Positions 35,084 through 42,231 of a stretch of DNA of 64,000 nucleotides are shown here, in pieces. Origin of the DNA: Bacillus andreraoultii (GTDB lineage: Bacteria; Bacillota; Bacilli; Bacillales; Caldibacillaceae). A program made the translations under genes and the position numbers. The stretch covers positions 309,899-373,898 of the forward strand of contig NZ_LN868935.1 of assembly GCF_001244735.1 (NCBI RefSeq), given 5' to 3'. Position 1 is the stretch's first letter. The number at the start of each line of letters is the position of its first letter. Under the pieces are notes generated by a model that made no database searches, was not told the origin of the DNA, and was given only the letters and a program-made list of their open reading frames with translations.

Positions 35084-36325
35084 TTAATCGGCGGTAGCAA
35101 CGTCTGGCAGGTCACAATATCTTATTTTCGAACCATCTCTTAAAAGAAACACACCGTCTGAGTTTCCAACTTGCTCAATATACCTTTTCACAATAACATC
35201 ACAGTACTTTTCATCCAGTTCAATGGTGTAACAGATTCTATCTGTCTGCTCACAGGCAATCAGTGTGCTTCCTGAACCACCAAAAGGATCAAGCACGATA
35301 CAATTAGAAAGGCTTGAATTCAAAATAGGGTAGGCCACAAGTGCAACTGGCTTCATCGTAGGATGATCACTGTTTTTCTTCGGTTTCTCAAATTCCCAGA
35401 TGGTGGTCTGCTTTCTATCGGAATACCAGTTATGCTTACCTTTCTTTTTCCACCCAAAGAGAATAGGCTCATGCTGCCACTGATAAGGGGAGCGACCGAG
35501 AACAAGGGACTGCTTTTTCCATATACAAGTACCGGAAAGATAAAACCCCGTATCAGAGAATGCTCTTCTAAAATTGAGTCCTTCGGTATCCGCATGGAAT
35601 ACATAAATAGAAGCGTCCTTTGCCATCGCTGCTTCGGTGTTCTGAAATGCTGCAAGCAGGAAATCGTAGAACGCTTCGTTAGCCATATTGTCATTTTTGA
35701 TTTTTCCAGCGGTGCCTTCATAGTTAACGTTATATGGAGGGTCCGTAACTACCAAATTAGCAGTTTTCCCATCCATCAAGACATCAAAGGTGTCTTTCTT
35801 TGTACTGTCTCCGCAGACTAATCGATGCTGCCCAAGTAGCCAAACATCCCCTAAATGCGAAACAGCGGGCTTTTTCAGCTCGCTGTCTACATCGAAATCA
35901 TCTTCTTTTATATTATCCTTAAGGGAATCCTTGAAAAGATCGTCCAACTCTCCTGGGTCAAAACCTGTCAAAGACACATCAAAGTCTGAAGCATTTAAGT
36001 CCGTGATGAGAAGTGCTAATTTGTCTTTATCCCAATCACCACTTATTTTATTTAGTGCAATGTTCAGCGCCTTCTCCTTTTGCTCATCCATTTCAACAAC
36101 TACGCATTCTATCTCATCCATGCCCATACTCAGCAGGATTTTCAAACGCTGATGACCTCCGATGACTCTGCCTGTGGTCTTATTCCATATTACGGGTTCT
36201 ACATATCCAAACTCCTCAAGGGAGCGTTTAAGTTTCTCATATTCCGGATCACCCGGTTTTAAATCCTTCCTTGGGTTATATTCAGCGGGGATGAGTTGTT
36301 TGATTTTAATCTTCTCTATCAACAT
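35084..36325 (-). CDS. ParB-domain DNA methyltransferase
   Basis: About 413 residues. The N terminus is a ParB-like nuclease fold (residues about 5-90: YNPRKDLKPGDPEYEKL, RVIGGHQRLKILLSMG). The C-terminal half is an N4/N6 amino-methyltransferase with DPPY in LVVTDPPYNVNYEG and the SAM-binding VLDPFGGSGSTLIACEQ. Such ParB-methylase fusions are common in phages and modify phage DNA against restriction. The start at 36325 follows GGCGGTGG and lies 20 bases inside the end of metK, so methylase and SAM synthetase are translated together. Confidence 0.88.
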   Translation of the reverse strand: MLIEKIKIKQLIPAEYNPRKDLKPGDPEYEKLKRSLEEFGYVEPVIWNKTTGRVIGGHQRLKILLSMGMDEIECVVVEMDEQKEKALNIALNKISGDWDKDKLALLITDLNASDFDVSLTGFDPGELDDLFKDSLKDNIKEDDFDVDSELKKPAVSHLGDVWLLGQHRLVCGDSTKKDTFDVLMDGKTANLVVTDPPYNVNYEGTAGKIKNDNMANEAFYDFLLAAFQNTEAAMAKDASIYVFHADTEGLNFRRAFSDTGFYLSGTCIWKKQSLVLGRSPYQWQHEPILFGWKKKGKHNWYSDRKQTTIWEFEKPKKNSDHPTMKPVALVAYPILNSSLSNCIVLDPFGGSGSTLIACEQTDRICYTIELDEKYCDVIVKRYIEQVGNSDGVFLLRDGSKIRYCDLPDVATAD

Positions 36326-37481
36326 ACTTTTCCACCGCCTTTCTAAATTCACTGTACTTATTTACATCCTCCCACGGGAATAGACAACTATTAAAGTGAC
36401 CATAAGCGGCTGTATCAGAGTAAATCACATTCCTTAGACGCAACTTCTCAATGATTGCCGCAGGTCTTAAGTTGAAAACCTCCTGTGCAGCAAGAGTTAG
36501 TATTTCGTCAGAAACAATACCTGTGCCAAGGGTATTTACAGAAAAGGCTACAGGATTTGCCTTACCGATGGCATAGGATATACCAACTTCACATCTCTTT
36601 GCATAACCACACCAGACGATATGCTTTGCAATGTACCGTGCCATATAGGCACCACTTCGGTCAACTTTGGTGGGATCTTTACCACAAAGGGCACCACCGC
36701 CATGGGATGCAAGTCCTCCATAGGTATCAACCATAATTTTTCTACCAGTTAAGCCTGTATCGGCAGCGGGACCACCTTCGACAAATCTACCAGAGGGGTT
36801 AATGAGAAGTTCTGTTTCATCATCAAATGGGAAGTCCTCAAAGCACTGCCATAAGACATTGTTAAGGATATCTGTTTTAAGTTCTTCCAGTGTTTTATTC
36901 TTATCATGCTGTACCGATATCACAATCGTCTTTATTCGCACTGGAGTGTCCCCTTCATATTCCACCGTCACCTGTGCTTTACCATCTGGGTGGATACCTT
37001 TTATCAGTTTCCCTTTTCGACAATCATCCAGTCTCTTTACAATCCTGTGAGATAGTACAAGGGGTAGAGGAAGCATTTCTCCTGTTTCCTTTGTAGCATA
37101 GCCATACACAGTTCCTTGGTCTCCAGCACCTATTGAACCATACTGTTCGTTTATCCCATTTCTTACTTCCAGTGCAGTATTCACGCCAGTTGCAATATCT
37201 ACACTTTGATTGTGTACAAATACATAAATCAAGAATTTAAGAGGGTTGTATCCAATCTCTTTTAGGACATTCCTAACAATGTATCGGATGTCTATTTTCT
37301 CGCTGCAGGAGATTTCGCCCGCCACGATAATTTTCCCTTTGGTTGCCATTACCTCACAAGCGACACGTGATGCTTTGTCTTTACGTAGACATGCTTCCAA
37401 AATGCTATCTGCTATGATGTCGCATAGTTTGTCAGGATGTCCAGCACATACACTTTCTGCTGTTAAATATCTTTTACTCAT
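36306..37481 (-). CDS. metK: Phage-encoded S-adenosylmethionine synthetase
   Basis: About 391 residues, full family length. Conserved parts are present: ESVCAGHPDKLCDIIADSIL, GSIGAGDQGTVYGYA, and GGGALCGKDPTKVDRSGAYMARYIAK; host enzymes usually have GGGAFSGKD at the last. It makes SAM from methionine and ATP. The start follows GAGGAG. It is paired with the ParB-methylase, to which it overlaps, so the phage supplies both the enzyme and its methyl donor. Sequence is unlike a recent copy of a host metK, judging by the altered motif. Confidence 0.9.
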   Translation of the reverse strand: MSKRYLTAESVCAGHPDKLCDIIADSILEACLRKDKASRVACEVMATKGKIIVAGEISCSEKIDIRYIVRNVLKEIGYNPLKFLIYVFVHNQSVDIATGVNTALEVRNGINEQYGSIGAGDQGTVYGYATKETGEMLPLPLVLSHRIVKRLDDCRKGKLIKGIHPDGKAQVTVEYEGDTPVRIKTIVISVQHDKNKTLEELKTDILNNVLWQCFEDFPFDDETELLINPSGRFVEGGPAADTGLTGRKIMVDTYGGLASHGGGALCGKDPTKVDRSGAYMARYIAKHIVWCGYAKRCEVGISYAIGKANPVAFSVNTLGTGIVSDEILTLAAQEVFNLRPAAIIEKLRLRNVIYSDTAAYGHFNSCLFPWEDVNKYSEFRKAVEKYVDRED

Positions 37482-37501
37482 TACATCATATCTCCTCATT
37501 T

Positions 37502-38053
37502 TTATTTTCCTCTGCGGGCAGATAGCAGTCGCTCCATCACATCGTCCTGTGGGTTTAAACCAGAATACTCTGTAGCACAGTTCTCTCTAACGATTTGATA
37601 TATCTCCATCCATAGCCTGTTTGTCTGACTCATAAAGTTCTGACTCATCGCTACATAAGGACTTTGAATAGCATTGCCGGTGGTTGGGTGCTTGGCTAGA
37701 AAGCCAAACTCGGTTACTGCTTCCTCACACTGTATCCATCTGGCCGCACTCATGGCATATCGCTCTAGAAGCTGTGGAAGTACCAAATGGGCACAGCCAC
37801 GTTCCTCAAGCCATTTCCATGTAATTTCATAGATTTCACTCGCTACTAGGGTTTTTCCATCCTTTTGCACTGCGGAGAGCATGGCCATTGGCTTTGGCAT
37901 TTCCTGCCCCTTCAGGTCAGCAGTATTTTGGAACTCAACGACTTCAAGCTTTCTTTTACCAGGGTTTCCCTCTGCAATTTTGTCAGCAAGTGGTTTCTTC
38001 TTTTGACCGGAGCCTATACGGGCGCCGCCACGATTTGTTCCATCTTTGGCCAT
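37502..38053 (-). CDS. Phage terminase small subunit, P27 family
   Basis: A 183-residue protein with the P27 layout: basic N terminus (GGARIGSGQKKKPLADKI, GNPGKRKLE), then helices with YEITWKWLEERG, LLERYAMSAARWIQCEEAV, and the end SQTNRLWMEIYQIVREN. It recognises the packaging site and recruits the large subunit. Unusually, seven other genes lie between it and the large terminase gene. The frame is intact. Confidence 0.85.
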   Translation of the reverse strand: MAKDGTNRGGARIGSGQKKKPLADKIAEGNPGKRKLEVVEFQNTADLKGQEMPKPMAMLSAVQKDGKTLVASEIYEITWKWLEERGCAHLVLPQLLERYAMSAARWIQCEEAVTEFGFLAKHPTTGNAIQSPYVAMSQNFMSQTNRLWMEIYQIVRENCATEYSGLNPQDDVMERLLSARRGK

Positions 38054-38164
38054 TCACTCACCTCTTTTCGTCGATGGGCCTATTACCCCGTTTGAAACCG
38101 CGAATTTTCACGCGTTACCCCACGCCCGTTACACAAATGAAAAGCTGTGGAGATTTGACTCCCC
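38054..38164. other. Gap between HNH and small terminase genes, possible cos region
   Basis: A GC-richer spacer of 111 bases containing CGCGAATTTTCACGCGTTA, an imperfect dyad. HNH endonucleases next to the terminase act at cos sites in HK97-like phages, and cos usually lies near the HNH gene. There is no direct proof here. Confidence 0.25.
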
Positions 38165-38524
38165 CTATCGGGTTCCCCAACGGTCTCCATCTCTTGCCGT
38201 GATTGCAGAGTGGCAAGGAGTACAAAGAGCCATCAGATTACTTCTATCGTGAGTCCCTCCTCTTGCAAGAGGGAGAATATGATGCACTTCGGTTGCTGGG
38301 GTCAGCTTTCCTTGTCGTTTACATTCCTCACAAAGAGGATGAGCTGCAATGTAACGGTCACGTATCCTTTTCCAAGCACGACCATAACGCTTACGGGTTG
38401 ATGGGTCACGATCATACTTTTCATACCGTGCAGCTTCCTTCTTACTATGCTCTTCACAAAAGCGCTTGTCGGTTAGTTCTGGGCAACCAGGGTAAGAGCA
38501 CGGTCGCTTAGGTTTCTTTGGCAT
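38165..38524 (-). CDS. Phage HNH endonuclease
   Basis: About 119 residues. An N-terminal zinc site (CSYPGCPEL, RFCEEHSKK) precedes the HNH motif: CEECKRQGKLTPATEVHHIL, then GGTHDRSNLMALCTPCHSAI, with a second cysteine pair holding the structural zinc. Such proteins are needed with the terminase for cos cleavage and packaging. The ATG at 38522-38524 with AAGGAGGTGCAGT is the clear start. It heads the packaging operon. Confidence 0.9.
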   Translation of the reverse strand: MPKKPKRPCSYPGCPELTDKRFCEEHSKKEAARYEKYDRDPSTRKRYGRAWKRIRDRYIAAHPLCEECKRQGKLTPATEVHHILPLARGGTHDRSNLMALCTPCHSAITARDGDRWGTR

Positions 38525-38546
38525 ACTGCACCTCCTTTTGCCCATA

Positions 38547-38586
38547 GAAAAAGCCCTCGCAGGAGTGGTTCTCCCGTGAAGGCTTC
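38547..38586 (-). terminator. Terminator or attenuator ahead of the packaging operon
   Basis: On the minus strand AGCCTTCACGGGAG pairs with CTCCTGCGAGGGCT, followed by TTTTTC, and lies about 20 bases before the HNH gene. It could stop early transcription or be relieved in late phase. Confidence 0.65.
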
Positions 38587-38648
38587 TGTTTATTAATATT
38601 CCATACTACCATTATATAACTTTCACTACAGACAAACAGTGTCATCGT

Positions 38649-38678
38649 ATGCCAAACTGTGCCAAAGTGTGCCAACCT
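38649..38678. repeat. Three 10-bp iterons upstream of the packaging operon
   Basis: The unit (T/C/G)(A/G)TGCCAAA recurs three times at exactly 10-bp spacing: GTATGCCAAA, CTGTGCCAAA, GTGTGCCAAC. A 10-bp period puts all copies on one face of the helix, as for a cooperative activator. It lies about 125 bases upstream of the HNH start. Confidence 0.5.
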
Positions 38679-38745
38679 TTTGCGAGCATTCAGATTACTG
38701 CGTACAAAAACCACCAATAGATATTTTCAAAAATATCCAAAGTTA

Positions 38746-38779
38746 TTGACATGTTTATTGTAATTGTTATAATAACAAT
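38746..38779 (+). promoter_or_regulatory. Promoter with palindromic operator for the XRE/deformylase cassette
   Basis: TTGACA (38746-38751), a 16-base spacer, then TATAAT (38768-38773). The perfect 17-base palindrome ATTGTTATAATAACAAT (38763-38779) covers the -10 element and is a natural site for autorepression by the XRE protein encoded next. Confidence 0.75.
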
Positions 38780-38799
38780 GTCCAATATCTTTGACATAG

Positions 38800-39000
38800 G
38801 TGATACTGTTGAAAAATAAAATTAAAGCAATACGGAACAAATTGGGGATAACACAAGAGCAACTTGCTAAGAAGTGTGGAGTTGTTAGACAAACAATAAA
38901 TTGTATAGAGAATGATAAATATGATCCCACACTGGAACTGGCTTTCAAATTATCAAAAACGTTAAAAGTAAAGGTAGATGAATTGTTTATTTATGAATAA
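38800..39000 (+). CDS. Small XRE-family regulator
   Basis: A 66-residue helix-turn-helix protein of the YgzD type: IKAIRNKLGITQEQLAKKCG, then VVRQTINCIENDKYDPTLEL, then KVKVDELFIYE. Candidate starts are GTG at 38800 and TTG at 38809; the TTG fits better with AGGTGA ahead of it and gives the usual family N terminus. Its end overlaps the deformylase region. The palindrome over its promoter suggests autorepression. It is on the plus strand, against all phage genes around it. Confidence 0.85.
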   Translation: MILLKNKIKAIRNKLGITQEQLAKKCGVVRQTINCIENDKYDPTLELAFKLSKTLKVKVDELFIYE

Positions 39001-39568
39001 ATTTCATTCAAATTATATAATAACAATGAAAGATATTGTAAGGGAAGGTAATGATATCTTACATCGACCAACACTGGAAGTGATGGTACCTCCCCCTGAG
39101 GAAGATAAGGAAACATTAACTAGTATGATGAATTTCTTAAAAAATAGTCAAGACCCCATTCTATCCAAAAAATATAAATTACGTGGAGGAGTTGGATTAT
39201 CCGCGAATCAGATTGGCTTGAATAAGCGAATGTTTGTAGCGTATTTCACTGACGAGATGGGGAAAGAACATGAATATACCCTTATTAATCCAAAAATTAT
39301 TAGCCATTCCGTTTCTATGATTTACTTACCACCAAGTGAAGGGTGCCTATCTGTTGATCGAGATATAAATGGGTTCGTACCAAGATATGAGAGAATTAAA
39401 GTGAAAGGGTTTAATTTAGAAGGAGAAGAAATAATATTAAAACTCAATGGCTATTCCTCTATTGTTATTCAACATGAAATAGATCACCTAAATGGAATTA
39501 TGTTTTATGAGCGTATCAATAAAGAAAATCCTTTCAAACTACCAGAAAACTGTAAAAGTTTATACTGA
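38993..39568 (+). CDS. def: Peptide deformylase
   Basis: Up to 191 residues. All three catalytic motifs are present: GVGLSANQIG, EGCLSVD and HEIDHLNGIMF, which bind the metal through Cys and two His. It removes formyl groups from new proteins. An ATG at 38993 overlaps the XRE gene end; one at 39026 (MKDIVREGN) is also possible and neither has a strong ribosome binding site. The length matches type 2 enzymes of Bacillus. A second def carried by a prophage could give resistance to deformylase inhibitors such as actinonin or help phage protein maturation; this is inference. Confidence 0.9.
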   Translation: MNKFHSNYIITMKDIVREGNDILHRPTLEVMVPPPEEDKETLTSMMNFLKNSQDPILSKKYKLRGGVGLSANQIGLNKRMFVAYFTDEMGKEHEYTLINPKIISHSVSMIYLPPSEGCLSVDRDINGFVPRYERIKVKGFNLEGEEIILKLNGYSSIVIQHEIDHLNGIMFYERINKENPFKLPENCKSLY

Positions 39569-39737
39569 GATCATGCATTAGGTCGGTATTCAAAGTGGGT
39601 AAGCAATGAGTTGTTGTTTTGACAGCTCATTTTAATTTAATAATCATTAAAAAGGAGAAACTAATTATTTAAATCACTGTAATTTTCATACAATGACTAA
39701 GGTAATGGTGAAGAGGGCCTTTTAACCCTCTTCCTGC

Positions 39738-39757
39738 ACTATTTTCCGGTTACTCCT
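39738..39757. repeat. ISL3-end-like motif beside the deformylase cassette
   Basis: CACTATTTTCCGGTTACTCC, preceded by TTTTAACCCTCTTCCTG. The same sequence in reverse forms the left end of the ISL3 element at 53552. It sits directly after the stop of the DUF1492 gene. Confidence 0.5.
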
Positions 39758-39759
39758 TT

Positions 39760-40173
39760 TTATTTTGGAACCTTTAAATGTTGCAAAGCGGATGAGTGGA
39801 GTCTGTGTACGGTTCTCATAGAAACATTAAGGTTGACACAGATTTCTTCCCAGTTAAGAAAGTTAATGTATCGGTAGCGAAGAAGTAGCTTCTCATCCAC
39901 GTTTTCCATCTGGTTAATCGCTTCACGGATATCTGATTTCAGCTTTACTAATCGTTCAACTTCTTGCTGTATTTGTTGCTCCAAATCTATTATTCTAATC
40001 ACATATTTTTCAAAGGGTGGGTCAGTACTCTTGGTTCGACTGACTTTTTCCTCAAGAATGGGGGATGAAATACTTCTTGATAGATTTCTTAAGTTTTGCA
40101 ACTCTTCAAGGTCGGAATTAATCAATTCATTCAGGCGATAAGCCTGCTTTAAGAATTCCTTAGCTGTCATCAT
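39760..40173 (-). CDS. DUF1492-type sigma-like phage regulator
   Basis: A 137-residue protein. The N-terminal helices form a coil (YVIRIIDLEQQIQQEVERLV). The C terminus, EKLLLRYRYINFLNWEEICV followed by NLNVSMRTVHRLHSSALQHL, is a sigma-4-like helix-turn-helix. Proteins of this type control late genes in Firmicute phages (ArpU-like). The 10-bp iterons about 1 kb away, ahead of the packaging operon, are a possible target. It overlaps the next upstream gene by 4 bases. Confidence 0.8.
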   Translation of the reverse strand: MMTAKEFLKQAYRLNELINSDLEELQNLRNLSRSISSPILEEKVSRTKSTDPPFEKYVIRIIDLEQQIQQEVERLVKLKSDIREAINQMENVDEKLLLRYRYINFLNWEEICVNLNVSMRTVHRLHSSALQHLKVPK

Positions 40174-40391
40174 CGCACCACCTCCTCTTGTAGCTGTTGA
40201 ATTAACATGTCAGGGTTTAGGGAGGTGAGAACATTGAACAATCCAGAATGAAAGAAGCGCTCAACCTCACGTTTTGTATATAAAGCAGAATCATTGCGAG
40301 GGTGTTTTGCTAATCTTTTCAGTGCAAAACGATAATCCTTGACTGCCTGTAGAATAATGGCATTTGCCAGTTTTTCAAAAGCGTCCATCAT
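40170..40391 (-). CDS. Small conserved phage protein of unknown function
   Basis: A 73-residue mostly helical protein (AFEKLANAIILQAVKDYRFA, REVERFFHSGLFNVLTSLN). It overlaps genes on both sides by 4 bases, so it is a translated member of the operon between the SNF2 helicase and the DUF1492 regulator. I cannot name a role. Confidence 0.7.
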   Translation of the reverse strand: MMDAFEKLANAIILQAVKDYRFALKRLAKHPRNDSALYTKREVERFFHSGLFNVLTSLNPDMLIQQLQEEVVR

Positions 40392-41749
40392 ACAACTTCC
40401 CTCGCTTTCCCAAGATTTGCTTTGACTGCATTGATAAGATCGGATTGTGTCTTTTCCTTTTGTTTCAAGGCTCTCATCACATCTTCATCAATCGTGCCTT
40501 TAGTAATAATGTGGTGGATTACCACGGTCTCATTTTGTCCTTGTCTCCAAAGTCTCGCATTGGTTTGCTGATAGAGTTCCAGACTCCAAGTAAGTCCAAA
40601 CCAGATAAGCGTTGAACCTCCACTTTGTAAATTCAAACCGTGTCCAGCCGATGCTGGATGGATAACTGCCACAGAAATATCACCATTATTCCAATCCATG
40701 ATGTCTTTGGAAGTTTTAATTTCTTTGACATTGTATTTTGCTTTAAAACGCTTTAAATCGTGATTATACCAATAGGCAATAAGCACAGGTTTGCCGTTTG
40801 CACCTTCAATTAGATCCTCAATAGCATCTAGCTTGCGGTCGTGAATAATATGAGGATTTTTATCATCATCGTAGATTGCACCATTTGCCATTTGCAGGAG
40901 TTTCCCTGAAAGGACGGCTGCGTTCATGGCATCAATCTCCTTATCAGCAAATTCAAGAACCATCTCTTCACGAAAGTGATCATATACTGATTGTTCTTTG
41001 TCATTTAGATACACAGGCACTTCATTGATCATGCATTCTGGCATTTTCAGAAAATCCACTGATTTCATGGAAATGGTGATATCCGAAATGAGCCGATATA
41101 TGGCATCTTCAGCACCTGGCAATGGTTTATATGAAAATACAATCTGCTGATTACGTTTATCCGGTGTAAAGAAGGAATTGCGGTAGTGAGTGATGTACCT
41201 GCCGAGTCTTTTACCCATGTCAAGGATACGAAACTCTGCCCACAAATCCATTAACCCATTACTGGAAGGTGTACCCGTAAGACCCACAATTCGTTTTGCC
41301 CTCGGCCTTACTTTTAGTAAACTTTTAAATCTTTTTGCACCATAGGACTTAAAGGATGATAGTTCATCAATGACCATCATATCGAAATTAAAAGGGATAC
41401 CACTTTTGTTTACCAACCAATCAACATTTTCTCTGTTTATAAGATAGACACTTGCAGGTTTCCTAAGAGCCGCCAATCGCTCCTGTTCTGTGCCGATGGC
41501 TACCGAAAACTCTAGCCCTTTTAAATGCTCCCACTTATTTATCTCAGCTGGCCAAGTATCCCTAGCTACTCGAAGTGGGGCAATGACCAGAACCTTTCCA
41601 ATTTCAAAACGATCAAGACACAGGTCGAATATAGCAGTTAGAGTAATGACGCTTTTGCCAAGACCCATTTCTAAAAACACCGCAGCAATGGGATGCTCTA
41701 GAATGAAGTTCGTTGCATAGGTCTGATATTTATGAGGATTGTATTTCAC
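40388..41749 (-). CDS. SNF2-type phage helicase
   Basis: About 453 residues from a GTG at 41747-41749 (GGAGGGATACTCG upstream), which is clearly better than the longer frame. Helicase motifs are in order: FLEMGLGKSVITL (Walker A), VIAPLRVARDTW, MVIDELSSFK (Walker B), VGLTGTPSSNGLMDLW, and in domain 2 HPASAGHGLNLQSGG and ARLWRQGQN. It moves along DNA and helps phage replication. It overlaps the VRR-NUC gene by 20 bases, a usual partner in phages of this type. Confidence 0.9.
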   Translation of the reverse strand: MKYNPHKYQTYATNFILEHPIAAVFLEMGLGKSVITLTAIFDLCLDRFEIGKVLVIAPLRVARDTWPAEINKWEHLKGLEFSVAIGTEQERLAALRKPASVYLINRENVDWLVNKSGIPFNFDMMVIDELSSFKSYGAKRFKSLLKVRPRAKRIVGLTGTPSSNGLMDLWAEFRILDMGKRLGRYITHYRNSFFTPDKRNQQIVFSYKPLPGAEDAIYRLISDITISMKSVDFLKMPECMINEVPVYLNDKEQSVYDHFREEMVLEFADKEIDAMNAAVLSGKLLQMANGAIYDDDKNPHIIHDRKLDAIEDLIEGANGKPVLIAYWYNHDLKRFKAKYNVKEIKTSKDIMDWNNGDISVAVIHPASAGHGLNLQSGGSTLIWFGLTWSLELYQQTNARLWRQGQNETVVIHHIITKGTIDEDVMRALKQKEKTQSDLINAVKANLGKAREVV

Positions 41750-42012
41750 CGAGTATCCCTCCAATCTGCTTAACATCATCAATGACATAGCAGGCAAAGC
41801 CTAACTTCTGTAATTGCTTTATTCTTCTAATCTGTAACAGTCGAGGTTTCTTCCCGGGAGCCTTTAATTCCACAAATGCCATCTTCCCATGTGGTAAAAG
41901 CACCAGGCGATCTGGCATCCCATCTAAACCTGGGCTAACAAACTTCGCAGCAAATGCCTCCCATCTTTTTTACCTCAGTCACCAGTTTCTTTTCGATATA
42001 TTTTTCAAGCAT
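41730..42012 (-). pseudogene. VRR-NUC domain nuclease, frameshifted
   Basis: The natural ATG at 42010-42012, behind GGGAGGTATTT, opens MLEKYIEKKLVTEVKKMGG and then runs to a stop. Moving one base at GGGAGGC restores AFAAKFVSPGLDGMPDRLVL, the conserved nuclease core, then FVELKAPGKKP to the stop at 41730. The restored 90-odd residue protein has the standard VRR-NUC layout (E, GMPDR, ELK). The part after 41918 can be read alone but lacks the first catalytic glutamate, so the product should be inactive. A sequencing error cannot be excluded. Confidence 0.8.
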
Positions 42013-42231
42013 AAATACCTCCCATGTAAAAAGGCTCGGAACAAGAAAACAACTTTGACCCAATTTTCCTATACGCGCGTGTATGCGTGTACGCACAGGC
42101 TACTATTACTTCTTTTTACTATTTATAAATAAATAGGTTACTTCTTGTTCCACTTGTTCCGAACCTTTGATTTTCCTTATTATTACTAACTTTAGGGAAG
42201 GAACTAGTATGGGAACAAGCTAAGGTACAAC

